In this document: positions 33,753 to 42,655 of the stretch, piece after piece
Layout of the letters: every line of letters starts with the position of its first letter
Position numbering within the stretch: position 1 is the first letter of the stretch
From: Clostridium sp. UBA4548
GTDB taxonomy: Bacteria; Bacillota; Clostridia; Clostridiales; Clostridiaceae
Direction of reading: 5' to 3'
DNA length: 64,000 nucleotides
NCBI RefSeq assembly: GCF_002387895.1
Contig: NZ_DGLI01000026.1
Span: 18,492 to 82,491 of the forward strand
Translations under genes and position numbers: made by a program
Notes under the pieces: model-generated
Seen by the model: only the letters and a program-made list of their open reading frames with translations
What the model was told of the DNA's origin: nothing
Databases searched by the model: none

Positions 33753-33992
33753 TTATAATTCTTTTAAATTAAGAGCAGAAGCAATTTTGTCCTTTTCAAA
33801 ACCAACAAATTCTTCTTCATTTATAATTATTACAGGTACTGACATGTAACCTTTTTTCATTAGAGCTTTTCTAGCTTCCATATCCTTAGAAATATTGTGT
33901 TCAATATATTCTACATTCTGCTCCTTAAAAAATGCCTTAGCTTCATGGCAATATCCACAAGAATCACTGCTATAAATTTCAACCTTTTTCAT
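33753..33992 (-). CDS. Glutaredoxin-like protein
   Basis: This 79-residue protein reads MKKVEIYSSDSCGYCHEAKA at the start, with a CGYC redox site at Cys 12 and Cys 15. SVPVIIINEEEFVGFEKDKI holds the cis-proline (VPV) and the GF segment. It is of the NrdH/YruB type that uses thioredoxin reductase or low-molecular thiols. The ATG follows GAAAGGTGG at the right distance; the open frame upstream is not used. The MarR-peroxidase pair lies about 190 bases upstream on the same strand. Confidence 0.88.
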   Translation of the reverse strand: MKKVEIYSSDSCGYCHEAKAFFKEQNVEYIEHNISKDMEARKALMKKGYMSVPVIIINEEEFVGFEKDKIASALNLKEL

Positions 33993-34178
33993 AATTTTAC
34001 CACCTTTCGTAATCCATCTTATATATAATTCTCTTAAATTTAGGGTTCTATATAGAAAAACCATTTTGACCATTAAAACATTACTTCCAAAAATGATTTC
34101 TCCAAGGAAATAGGTAAGCTCACTGTAATATAAATATCTAAGCTATCCTTATAGTGAACAAACTTTCATTCTATAACC

Positions 34179-34613
34179 CTATATATTCTCCAATGTATTT
34201 AACATTTCTTTAAGTTTATCCTTTAAAAGTATTGCTTCTTCAGCTGAAAGTCCTGTGGAACAAAATAATTTAGCGGGTATTTCCACTGCTTTATCTTTCA
34301 TCTTAACTCCAGCTTCTGTTAGCCTTACGTAAACATTACGTTCATCCTGTTTATCCCTAACTCTTACAACTAACTCCATAGCCTCTAGCTTTTTTAACAG
34401 AGGGGTAAGGGTTCCAGAATCAAGATGAAGTTTTGTTCCTAGTTCTTTAACTGTAACATCATCCTTTTCCCACAACACTAATAAGGTTATATACTGAGTG
34501 TAAGTTAATCCTAATTCATCCAAGAATGGCTTATAACGCTTTGTAACCTCTTTTGAGCAAGCATATAAGGCAAAACAGAGTTGATTATCTAACTTTAATA
34601 GTTCGTAGTTCAT
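34179..34613 (-). CDS. ohrR: OhrR-type MarR family organic peroxide sensor
   Basis: This 144-residue winged-helix repressor opens with LKLDNQLCFALYACSKEVTK, whose Cys 13 is at the position of the reactive cysteine of OhrR, with the family's LCFALY context. The HTH and wing are LGTKLHLDSGTLTPLLKKLE and VVRVRDKQDERNVYVRLTE. Oxidation of the cysteine by organic hydroperoxides is known to release DNA in this family. It lies two bases after the glutathione peroxidase stop, in one operon; a matching operator sits upstream at 35261, so autoregulation is likely. Confidence 0.9.
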   Translation of the reverse strand: MNYELLKLDNQLCFALYACSKEVTKRYKPFLDELGLTYTQYITLLVLWEKDDVTVKELGTKLHLDSGTLTPLLKKLEAMELVVRVRDKQDERNVYVRLTEAGVKMKDKAVEIPAKLFCSTGLSAEEAILLKDKLKEMLNTLENI

Positions 34614-34615
34614 AA

Positions 34616-35161
34616 TTATAATAATGCTTCAATATGTGGTTTTATATCCATTGGTTCTGTTGTTGGTTCAAATCTTTCCACTATATTGCCTTCCTGATCT
34701 ATTAAAAATTTAGTAAAGTTCCATTTTATGGAGTTTCCTATTAAATAATCTGGAAAACTCTCTTGAAGGAAGCTGTTAAGAATTTTTCCTGATGGATGAG
34801 ATAAGTCAAAGCCTTTAAAAGTTGTGTTTTCAGTTAAATATTTAAACAGTGGATGAGCACTTTTTCCTCTTACATCAACTTTCTCAAATAGTGGAAAAGA
34901 TACCCCATAGTTAAGTTGGCAGAAACTTTGAACTTCACTATTATTTCCTGGTTCTTGCTCAGCAAATTGGTTACATGGGAAACCTAATATTTCAACGCCT
35001 TTATCTTTATATTCTAAATAAAGTTTTTGTAAATCACCGTATTGAGGAGTAAAGCCACACTTGCTTGCTGTATTTACAATAAGTAATACCTTTCCTTTAT
35101 ACTCTTCTAGAGATACCTCTTCTCCATAGATATTGTTTAATTTAAAATCATAAATATTCAT
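34616..35161 (-). CDS. bsaA: Glutathione peroxidase family (thioredoxin-dependent) peroxidase
   Basis: This 181-residue peroxidase has its peroxidatic cysteine in NTASKCGFTPQYGDL (Cys 35) and catalytic Gln/Trp partners in FPCNQFAEQEPG and IKWNFTKFLI. It has Cys rather than selenocysteine, and Cys in the FPCNQF helix can serve as the resolving residue, so the enzyme most likely uses thioredoxin to reduce organic hydroperoxides. First gene of an operon with ohrR. The ribosome binding site is AAGGAGGATTAACA. Confidence 0.92.
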   Translation of the reverse strand: MNIYDFKLNNIYGEEVSLEEYKGKVLLIVNTASKCGFTPQYGDLQKLYLEYKDKGVEILGFPCNQFAEQEPGNNSEVQSFCQLNYGVSFPLFEKVDVRGKSAHPLFKYLTENTTFKGFDLSHPSGKILNSFLQESFPDYLIGNSIKWNFTKFLIDQEGNIVERFEPTTEPMDIKPHIEALL

Positions 35162-35260
35162 TGTTAATCCTCCTTAAAATTCTCAGCATTTTATCTTATT
35201 CATTTAAAAATCAATTTATTCATTTTGTTAGTATGAAATTCAATTTTTGTAAATTCTAAT

Positions 35261-35290
35261 ATATAAAATTAAATTGTATGCAACTAATCT
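35261..35290 (-). promoter_or_regulatory. Probable OhrR operator / promoter
   Basis: AAAATTAAATTGTATGCAAC on the plus strand closely follows the known OhrR box (TACAATTAAATTGTA-type inverted half-sites, two in tandem in Bacillus). It lies 100-130 bases upstream of the peroxidase start and overlaps a possible promoter (TTGCAT read leftward). OhrR control of its own operon is the natural reading. Confidence 0.65.
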
Positions 35291-35478
35291 TTATATTATT
35301 ATAATACTCCTCCTAATCTATTTAGTCAATAGCTTAAAAGTAATTTTTTCTAATAATTTGTTAATTTAATTAAATTGATGAATATATATAATTTTGAGCT
35401 TGTTTACTTACTTTAAAGAGAATGTAAAATAGAATTCCATGTATTTATGCAGTATCTTTATTACATTCTATATAGATA

Positions 35479-35507
35479 AAAGAAAAAGAAGGGTATTTTC
35501 CCCTTCT
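35479..35507 (-). terminator. Terminator after the PBP gene
   Basis: Read leftward, AGAAGGG pairs with CCCTTCT around GAAAATA, followed by TTTTCTTTT. The rest of 35291-35635 shows no gene. Confidence 0.85.
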
Positions 35508-35635
35508 CTAAATATTGTCTTACTACCTATTTCTTTTATAGCTACATAATGTAATCTAAGTCTTCATCACTTAAACTAACTATTAAAACTACTTATAAAA
35601 TAAATTATTTTACAAAACTAGTATTTTTGACACCA

Positions 35636-37834
35636 CTAACTTCTTTTTAAGTAGTATTCTAGTATATTCTTAACCTTAGGAACTACTAAATGGCTTCCCC
35701 CTCTTGACTTCACATCTTCAATCACCATAGAAACAACTATCTTAGGGTCATCTAAATTTAAAGCCACAAACAATCCATTTTCTTTTCCTTCTTTATCTTC
35801 AGCACTCTTTTTAAATTCTGCAGTACCAGTTTTCCCTCCAATTGTAATTCCCTCAATATATCCCTCATGTCCTGTTCCTTCAGGGTCTGCTACTACAGCT
35901 TTTATTCCTTCAACTAGTGGACTTATGTTTTCAGTGGAAATTGCATTAGCTTTCCAAACCTTAGCCGTATGTCCTTGGGTAATATCCAAGGCAGGAGCCA
36001 AAAGGTTTCCCTCATTTACTAAAGAAGAATAAGCAAGTGCTAAGTGTAGTGGAGTCATGAGGACTTCTCCTTGACCATAACCTGTATCCCCTAAAAGTAT
36101 ATCCTTTGAAATCTTATTTTCATTAGCAACTTGTGTATTTTCCATTGGATATTCAAAAGGTAGCTCCTCACCTATACCAAAGGACATTGCTCCCTTTGCA
36201 AAATCTTCTTTTCCTATATTTAATGCTGCCATTCCAAAATATATATTATCTGAATACTTAAAAGCATCTTTTAAATTGACTGGTTTTCCTGGATCCTTAA
36301 CCCTGGTGATCTTATAATTTCCCCACGAATTACTAGGCTGCCACTGATTCCCCTGAATGTTTACTCCCTCTTCTGGTTTTATAACCCCCTTATTAAGACC
36401 TATAGCCCCAGTTATTAATTTAAAGGTAGAGCCTGGAGAGTAAGAATTATTAAATTTATTATCAAATTCATCTACAGGAGTTGCTTCCCAAGCTGCCTTC
36501 TGAGTATCAGTGGTATAAGTTGAAAATACATTAGAATCATAGGAAGGTGAACTCACCATAGCAAGGACTTCTCCTGTTTTAGGATGAGCTGCAACAGCTG
36601 CTCCTGATTCTTTGTTCATTTCTTCATAAATCTTCTTTTGCAATTGTAGGTCTATAGACACCTTAATATTTTCTCCATCCTTAGGATCTTTTTTTCCTAC
36701 TTCAATAACTTCTTTCTTTTCGGAGGTTCCTCTTTCTATATAAATTCGACCTCCTGCTTCTCCCTTAAGTCGTTTTTCATATACTTGCTCTAATCCCTTT
36801 TTACCAATTAGACTATACTCATTATAGCCTTGATCCTTTACTTTTTCTAATTCCTCTGCAGTAATGGCTCCAACATATCCAATCAATGCTCCACAGGCTT
36901 CCTCACCTGGGTAAACTCTTCCCATTTCTTCATTTACTTTCACTCCATTAATTTGTAAAAGGTAATCTACCTTTTCCTTTTCTTTTGAAGCTACCTTTAC
37001 TATGGGTACAAAGTAGTCTGGATTAGTATTGCCCTTTAGTTTTCCTTCAATTACTTCAGGTTTTATATCAAGCAGCTTAGCCATTTGAATAATTTTATTT
37101 TCTTTATCTTCCTCGAAAAGTCTTGGATGAATCCCTACTGAATTAATCTTTGAATTTACAGCAAGTCCAGTTCCACTTCTATCATAAATTTCCCCTCTGT
37201 TAGGATGAAAAACTTCAGCTCTTACCTTGTCTCCTGGCTCCATATAAGGAAATATAAGTCTTTCGTTCCATACTACCTTCCAAGTATTTTTCTTTTCTAC
37301 TTTTTCCTTTGCAAGTGTTACTTCATATCCTGGTATTTCCACCGTCCCTGCTAAAGTGTTCATTTTAATAGAAAAAGGTATCTTTACACTTTCTTCTTTA
37401 GTTTGCTTTAAATCTTCCATCTTAGTTGCAGTAATGTTAATGTCCTTAGCTTCTATTCCTTCATAGATATTAGTATATCTTTTTATAAAATCCTCTTCAG
37501 TAATTGCAGCTCTTGAACTTTGTGAAACCATGGTATACATAGCTTTAAAATCCTTATTCTGCCAACTTGCTTTATAGGCCTCAAAAGCATCCTGAGGATT
37601 CTCTTTTTTACCGCAGGCAGTTAATAGCACTACAAAACTTAAAATTATTGTAGTAGTAGCAAAGGATTTAAATCCTTTAAAAGGGAAAAAACTTCTCTCT
37701 TCTTTATTGTTTTTGTTTTCATATATTTTTGATAGAGCTTTCCCCTTTAAAGGAACCTCATTCTTACGTCTATTAGCTTTTATAAAATTTTCAAGATAGT
37801 CCTTCTCTAATAATTTCCCTAAAGGCTTATCCAT
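35636..37834 (-). CDS. Class B penicillin-binding protein, MecA/PBP3-like
   Basis: This 732-residue transpeptidase cross-links peptidoglycan. Order: a long basic cytoplasmic lead (1-55), a membrane segment ending in LLTACG (~70), an NTF2-like MecA_N domain (~80-190), a dimerisation domain (HPNRGEIYDRSGTGLAVN from ~205), and a transpeptidase domain. Active-site motifs are STFK (~467), SDN (~528) and KTGT (~668). The MecA_N plus dimerisation plan is that of PBP2a and B. subtilis PbpC, which often have low beta-lactam affinity; that is inference here. The lead before the LTAC motif is unusually long for a lipoprotein. ATG 37834 follows AGAGAGGTGTGCAATTT. Confidence 0.9.
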   Translation of the reverse strand: MDKPLGKLLEKDYLENFIKANRRKNEVPLKGKALSKIYENKNNKEERSFFPFKGFKSFATTTIILSFVVLLTACGKKENPQDAFEAYKASWQNKDFKAMYTMVSQSSRAAITEEDFIKRYTNIYEGIEAKDINITATKMEDLKQTKEESVKIPFSIKMNTLAGTVEIPGYEVTLAKEKVEKKNTWKVVWNERLIFPYMEPGDKVRAEVFHPNRGEIYDRSGTGLAVNSKINSVGIHPRLFEEDKENKIIQMAKLLDIKPEVIEGKLKGNTNPDYFVPIVKVASKEKEKVDYLLQINGVKVNEEMGRVYPGEEACGALIGYVGAITAEELEKVKDQGYNEYSLIGKKGLEQVYEKRLKGEAGGRIYIERGTSEKKEVIEVGKKDPKDGENIKVSIDLQLQKKIYEEMNKESGAAVAAHPKTGEVLAMVSSPSYDSNVFSTYTTDTQKAAWEATPVDEFDNKFNNSYSPGSTFKLITGAIGLNKGVIKPEEGVNIQGNQWQPSNSWGNYKITRVKDPGKPVNLKDAFKYSDNIYFGMAALNIGKEDFAKGAMSFGIGEELPFEYPMENTQVANENKISKDILLGDTGYGQGEVLMTPLHLALAYSSLVNEGNLLAPALDITQGHTAKVWKANAISTENISPLVEGIKAVVADPEGTGHEGYIEGITIGGKTGTAEFKKSAEDKEGKENGLFVALNLDDPKIVVSMVIEDVKSRGGSHLVVPKVKNILEYYLKRS

Positions 37835-37942
37835 AAATTGCACACCTCTCTTTAATTCTTTAATTCTTTAATTGTTTAATTGATATATTTATGATTATAT
37901 CATATTTGTAATTATATTCAAAATATTCTCAACATAAACAAA

Positions 37943-37968
37943 GCTGCTAACAATACGCTGTTAGCAGC
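37943..37968 (-). terminator. Terminator after ric
   Basis: GCTGCTAACA pairs perfectly with TGTTAGCAGC around a 6-base loop; leftward it is followed by TTTGTTTATGTT. Confidence 0.75.
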
Positions 37969-38105
37969 TTCTAAAGGTTTGAGGAGGTAGTTACTCTTAA
38001 GTTATATCACTTATAAAATCTTGATTATAATCCAGATTCTTAAGTGGTTCTTCTTGCTATCTTAACTGTTTTTCGTAAGTCGTAGTTATGCTTCTCTCTT
38101 GAAAG

Positions 38106-38804
38106 TTATATGATTTTAAATAACACACTGTTTTCTAAATAGATGTGAATAAATAAATCTTTCTCTAAATTATGAAGCTTGTCATATACAAGTTTGAAAG
38201 TGGTGCATGCTCCTTCTGGAGCTTTGAAATCTCTTGTGATTTGCTCCATTTCCTTAAGGATATCCCCTGCGGCATCATGCTCCTCTTCTGTTTCCTTTAT
38301 GAACTTTTCAATACCTTCCTTATACTTTTCATCTTTTGTGCTTTCATAAGCTTTGATAAGTGGGAATAAATTTTCTTCCTCTTTCACTAAATGCTCTTCA
38401 AGCTCAGTTTTAAGAGCACCAAATAATCTATGAACTTTTAGTAACTCTTCAGCATGGTGGCTAAAGTGAACCTTTAAAACTTTAAATAATAGAGCATCAA
38501 TTTCTCTTAACTCTTTTTTAGTGAAATCATGATGTGTTTGCTCAATGTGTCTCATGAGCACTGTTGGCTTTTCCTTTCTCCAATCTCTATACTCAGCATT
38601 AGATTTTATAAATTTGTCATATTCCTCATTTAACTTTTCCACAATCACATCGGAATTTAAACCTTTTTCTTTTAGTGCTGCTCCTAAAGTGTCATGTCCT
38701 CCACAGCAGTAATCTATTTTTAACTCGTTGAATATTTCACTTGAACCTGGAAAAATTGAAACTACTTCACCTAATTTTTGATTTATATTAATTATTCTTT
38801 CCAT
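38106..38804 (-). CDS. ric: Iron-sulfur cluster repair di-iron protein Ric/ScdA
   Basis: This 232-residue protein starts with the DUF542 domain (VSIFPGSSEIFNELKIDYCC near residues 15-34, with the typical YCCGG) and continues with a hemerythrin-like domain. The latter has di-iron ligands in IEQTHHDFTKKEL (~90), VHFSHHAEELLKVH (~115), HLVKEEENLFPLI (~140) and ETEEEHDAAGDIL (~175). Ric proteins restore Fe-S clusters damaged by nitric oxide or oxidants. Single gene with its own terminator. The ribosome binding site is ATAGGAGGAATAATA. Confidence 0.93.
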   Translation of the reverse strand: MERIININQKLGEVVSIFPGSSEIFNELKIDYCCGGHDTLGAALKEKGLNSDVIVEKLNEEYDKFIKSNAEYRDWRKEKPTVLMRHIEQTHHDFTKKELREIDALLFKVLKVHFSHHAEELLKVHRLFGALKTELEEHLVKEEENLFPLIKAYESTKDEKYKEGIEKFIKETEEEHDAAGDILKEMEQITRDFKAPEGACTTFKLVYDKLHNLEKDLFIHIYLENSVLFKII

Positions 38805-39097
38805 TATTATTCCTCCTATTTTTTACTGTAATTTTTTTATTTTTATTTTTACAACTAATAGTTTCTTGCTTTTTAGTATTTGTGTTTTCCTATGACTTTA
38901 TTTTATATTTTTTTAGAAATATAAAATATGATTTGAATCACATTTTAAAAATAAGTAGGAAAATAAAAACTGCATGTCTTCACATAACTTTTAAAAAACT
39001 ACAATTACTTATAATTCTTCACTTATATTTTAGAACCTGCTATCTACAAGAGTTTATTTAAACCTCTATAAATTAAGATAAGTTAAATTTCCTATAA
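38805..39097. other. AT-rich spacer upstream of ric
   Basis: Very T/A-rich region between ric and the CPBP protease terminator. A GATTTGAATCACATTT stretch near 38931 could be part of a redox-regulator site, but I cannot support a call. No ORF. Confidence 0.35.
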
Positions 39098-39162
39098 TAA
39101 AAAAGCCACTAAAAAAACTTCCTTAGCACAATTTGTACTAGTGTTATTTTTCTTAGTAGCTA
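39098..39162 (-). terminator. Terminator after CPBP protease
   Basis: Read leftward, AGCTACTAA pairs with TTAGTGGCT (9 bp, one G-U) with further A/T pairing inside, followed by TTTTTATT. Confidence 0.75.
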
Positions 39163-39222
39163 ACTATACTTTTTAACTTATGTTTTTCACTAACTTATAG
39201 CCTTAAGCTTTAGATTATAATT

Positions 39223-40095
39223 TTATAATGTCATGGCTACATCAAAGAAACCATGTAGGAGTATACACGGAGATAATGATTTAGTCTTAAAATACAATTT
39301 TCCAAACATATATCCTACCATAGCCTGTGCAGCTGTAGCTATTAAAAAAGTCCAAGTTACTGTGCCAGAGCTTATTATAGGGCTCACTACATGACTTATC
39401 CCAAATATTATAGCTTGTATAACATTACACTTTTCATCAGTTAATCGTAACCCCTTTAGCCCAGATATTAAGAAACCTCTATAAAGAATTTCCTCATAAA
39501 AACCTGGGTAACATGAATTAACAATTGTATTTATAATAAAACCTATAACAAACTTTCCATTAGCCATATTTTCAAAATGAATAGTTCTATTTGTAATTCC
39601 TACAATGTTAGTTACTATTTTAAAGGTTACATATAAAATAATAACAAATATAATGGATTTAAGTGTTAACTTCCAATTATAATCACTAATTCTTATTTTA
39701 AAGAAGTAGCAAATGAAAATTGATAAGGTCAACACTAATGCTGCAATGAAAAAATGCAAAATATTAACTTCATTTCCAGAGTAATTGTTAATTCTAAATA
39801 TGTTAGTCATTATGACAACGCAAATCAGAAAAATAAATTCTAAAATACCAAATAGAATCAGAGCCCTTTTGTTCACATATATAGTTCTTCTTTCATCACC
39901 CCTAATAGGAAATAAATATACTATCCCAATTGTAACGGCTATAGCACCAGTCATAAGTAATGGATAAATTAATGGGCTTTTATAATAAGAATTGATATTA
40001 TACCTACTATAAAAATATAGGCATAAAAATCCCACTGTTAGAACTCCTAAATCCCACACTAGGGTACTTAAATTCTTTTTATTTAAATATCTCAT
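39223..40095 (-). CDS. CPBP family intramembrane glutamic protease
   Basis: This 290-residue protein has about eight membrane helices. The CPBP motifs are FYEEILYRGFLISGL (EExxxR, ~205), FGISHVVSP (~240, FxxxH) and ILLHGFFDVAM near the C-terminus (HxxxN/D). These proteases include CAAX prenyl proteases and bacteriocin self-immunity proteins; the target here is unknown. The ATG follows GGGAGGATTTT. It lies 24 bases after the alpha/beta hydrolase stop on the same strand, suggesting a two-gene unit. Confidence 0.88.
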   Translation of the reverse strand: MRYLNKKNLSTLVWDLGVLTVGFLCLYFYSRYNINSYYKSPLIYPLLMTGAIAVTIGIVYLFPIRGDERRTIYVNKRALILFGILEFIFLICVVIMTNIFRINNYSGNEVNILHFFIAALVLTLSIFICYFFKIRISDYNWKLTLKSIIFVIILYVTFKIVTNIVGITNRTIHFENMANGKFVIGFIINTIVNSCYPGFYEEILYRGFLISGLKGLRLTDEKCNVIQAIIFGISHVVSPIISSGTVTWTFLIATAAQAMVGYMFGKLYFKTKSLSPCILLHGFFDVAMTL

Positions 40096-40119
40096 AAAAT
40101 CCTCCCAAATTCTTATCAA

Positions 40120-41016
40120 CTACATATACACTAACTCTTTTATAGCTTTAATTACCTCATCTGGTCTAGTTTCATTTATACAGTGATTACTGTCTTTAAC
40201 TATTCTAAAGTCACATTTATCGGATAATTCCCTTAATCCATGAGACAAATTTTGTGAAAGTCTCTCAATTTTTACTGCTTCTACTTTTGGTATTCCTTCA
40301 GCTACCATTTCACTGACAGAGTATTGCGGATCTTCAACTAACACTATTAACGGACATTTTGGAAAAGCTCCAGCCATCTTTATATTTGCTACATTATATT
40401 TTAAGTCAAGTATTTCCGAAAGTTGTGCTTCATATATTTCAGGTCTTACATAAAATTCTAAAATTTCCTTTTGAATCTCTATAGGAAGACTAAGCTGACT
40501 CGAAGATAGTTCCGGCTTTATCTCTTTCATCAATTGTTCTCTAGTATACTTAGAGTACTTTTTCCATAAATCAATATACACTTCATCTGAGGTAGTTTCA
40601 TTGGATATGGGAGTATCCAATTCATCAAACTGATTCCCTCTATTCATTGATGCAGATTCTACTAGCAATATACTTTCTACATAATCTGGATACAACCTTG
40701 CAAAATGCTGAACACACAAACCACCATAAGAATGACCTACTAATATAACCTTTTCTTTGATTCCATGTGTGAGTAGTAAGTTATATAAATCTTTAGAGGC
40801 TATAAGCGTACTACTTCCTTCATCGCCAATTTGGCTATTTCCAACTCCGGATCTGTGAATTGCAATAATTTTTGCATGTTGTGATATTTCTTCTATAATA
40901 CTTAACCAGTGATAAATGCTTCCTCCCATTCCTGGCATAATAACAACATTCCTTTTTCCACTACCAGCGATTAAACATTCTAATTTTTTCTCTCCCACAT
41001 CTATTAATTTAAACAT
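40120..41016 (-). CDS. Alpha/beta hydrolase
   Basis: This is a 298-residue alpha/beta hydrolase. The oxyanion loop is VVIMPGMGGSIYHW, the nucleophile elbow is VGHSYGGLCV (Ser ~95), a catalytic Asp candidate is in LIVLVEDPQYS, and the catalytic His is in KDSNHCINETRPDEV (~277). A Met/Arg-rich cap sits between about 125 and 220. The substrate is unknown. The ribosome binding site is AAGGGGTATAAAAG. It is cotranscribed with the CPBP protease. Confidence 0.85.
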   Translation of the reverse strand: MFKLIDVGEKKLECLIAGSGKRNVVIMPGMGGSIYHWLSIIEEISQHAKIIAIHRSGVGNSQIGDEGSSTLIASKDLYNLLLTHGIKEKVILVGHSYGGLCVQHFARLYPDYVESILLVESASMNRGNQFDELDTPISNETTSDEVYIDLWKKYSKYTREQLMKEIKPELSSSQLSLPIEIQKEILEFYVRPEIYEAQLSEILDLKYNVANIKMAGAFPKCPLIVLVEDPQYSVSEMVAEGIPKVEAVKIERLSQNLSHGLRELSDKCDFRIVKDSNHCINETRPDEVIKAIKELVYM

Positions 41017-41188
41017 CTTTTATACCCCTTAATAAAATTTAAAATCTTGTCCACTTTCAACTCTAAATACACTAGCTATTACACCCTATCCCCTTGCTAA
41101 TAGGATGCAAAAGGGACATCTAGTTCTTTAAATGTTTTCATTATCTTCAAGATAATTTATGAAACTTTATAATCTCCAAATACACTAT

Positions 41189-41968
41189 CTAAAGTAAAAA
41201 GTTCTTCTGAATAAATCTTGCTACTCCATCTTCTTCGTTACTATATGTAATATGGGTAGCTACCTGTCGCACTTCCTCAATGGCATTTGAAACAGCTACT
41301 CCATAGCCACAAGTTTTTATCATTCCTATGTCGTTATGATCGTCACCAAAAGCTGCAATCTGACTTAAATCAATATTTAGATGTTCTGCTAGCTTAATTA
41401 TGGCATAGTCTTTAGTAGCATCTTTATGAGCAAACCTACACAAGTTTTCACCAGTATAAGTAAGAAAGCTACACTCTGAGTACTTAGCTGCTAACTCTAG
41501 CGCAGATTTCTTATTATAAGCTTCTACTGTAATTTTAAAGGTTGAATTATTTAGTGGTTTTTCAAAGTTGTTATATGCAACATTATTATAGCTTCCACCA
41601 CTTTCTAATAACTCTCTACTGTTGGAGTAATTACCCGTTTCTGTTACCACAGATACATATTCAAAGTCTGCATGCTGTACACATTCTTTTATTAGCTCAT
41701 CAGAGGTTGAAGGTGACAACATAGATTTGTAAATTATATCTTCATTATGCCTTGCTAGTGCTCCTCCATTTGTTATAACTATGTCTGGTTTAATTATATC
41801 TATGTATCTTTTAGCTGCCCTATCTGAACGTGCAGTTGCAATTGCAATACTAATTCCTTGTTCTTTACACTTTTTTAGGGTTTCTAAAGTAAAATCAGAT
41901 ATACTTTTATCCCCTTTTAGCAAGGTTTGATCTAAGTCTGTTATAATTAATTTCACTTTTTTATCCAT
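41189..41968 (-). CDS. Cof-type HAD hydrolase, copy A
   Basis: This 259-residue HAD-IIB phosphatase has motif I LIITDLDQTLL (Asp 10 and 12), motif II ATARSD (~42), motif III Lys in the DATKDYAIIKL region and motif IV AAFGDDHNDIGMI (~206). It probably dephosphorylates sugar phosphates or FMN/PLP-like compounds. It is strongly similar along its whole length, and at DNA level, to the copy at 43444-44223; a methyltransferase and a GNAT gene lie between the copies. The ribosome binding site is TAGGAGGAGAAT. Confidence 0.9.
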   Translation of the reverse strand: MDKKVKLIITDLDQTLLKGDKSISDFTLETLKKCKEQGISIAIATARSDRAAKRYIDIIKPDIVITNGGALARHNEDIIYKSMLSPSTSDELIKECVQHADFEYVSVVTETGNYSNSRELLESGGSYNNVAYNNFEKPLNNSTFKITVEAYNKKSALELAAKYSECSFLTYTGENLCRFAHKDATKDYAIIKLAEHLNIDLSQIAAFGDDHNDIGMIKTCGYGVAVSNAIEEVRQVATHITYSNEEDGVARFIQKNFLL

Positions 41969-42030
41969 ATTCTCCTCCTAAGTAAAATTGAAGAAATTCC
42001 ATCCTTGGTTGTTGCACTTTTTTCTAATTA

Positions 42031-42642
42031 TTACTTTTTCTTCAATATATAATCTATATAACCAGATGTGTATTCCATATCATCAATAGTTCTTTTTACT
42101 AATCTCTTTTCCTTATAGATAATATTAAATCCTTTAAGGTATTTCTCTACCTCAGCTTCTTTATAATGACTATATAAAACCTCTTCCCCTTCTTCATTGT
42201 GCATAAATTCCCCCTGTCTGATTTCAACTCCCTTACCAAAAGAGTCACATTCCTCACTTAAAAAGTTCACATAGCACAACCCACCAGGTTTTAGCACTCT
42301 TAAAAACTCTTCTAAAGCAATACTAAATTCGTCTTTACTCATGTGAACAGAAGTATTATAGGAGAATAAAAAGCTAAAAAACTCAGCTTCGAAAGGAATT
42401 TTTGTCATATCTCCCTTTATAATATTTAAATCTATTTTATTAGTCTTACAAAAAACTTCAGCCTTTTTCAGCTGTGAATGGGACGCTTCAATACCATAAG
42501 TTTTATAATTAAACTCATAAAAAAGTGATAAGGGCGGATTACTTCCACCAGCACCACAATCAAGAACTATTTTTTCATGAGGACTTGAGTTACAGTACTT
42601 TAAAAAATTATATAGTGGAAAGGCGTTTATAAGCTTATGCAT
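42031..42642 (-). CDS. SAM-dependent methyltransferase
   Basis: This 203-residue class I methyltransferase has motif I IVLDCGAGGSNPPLSLFYEF near residue 25, then GIEASHSQLKKAE and motif IV FFSFLFSYNTSVHMS; LRVLKPGGLCYVNFL matches the Methyltransf_11 post-motif. The chosen ATG follows AAGGAGAATGTAATT; an ATG seven codons upstream overlaps the GNAT stop. It is coupled with the GNAT gene at 42656-43201. The substrate is unknown. Confidence 0.85.
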   Translation of the reverse strand: MHKLINAFPLYNFLKYCNSSPHEKIVLDCGAGGSNPPLSLFYEFNYKTYGIEASHSQLKKAEVFCKTNKIDLNIIKGDMTKIPFEAEFFSFLFSYNTSVHMSKDEFSIALEEFLRVLKPGGLCYVNFLSEECDSFGKGVEIRQGEFMHNEEGEEVLYSHYKEAEVEKYLKGFNIIYKEKRLVKRTIDDMEYTSGYIDYILKKK

Positions 42643-42655
42643 AATTACATTCTCC

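Noticed and set aside
41017..41188. Remnant gene between the alpha/beta hydrolase and HAD copy A
   Set aside because: A short frame (MKTFKELDVPFASY) is visible, but it is only 14 codons with stops around it and no convincing homology.
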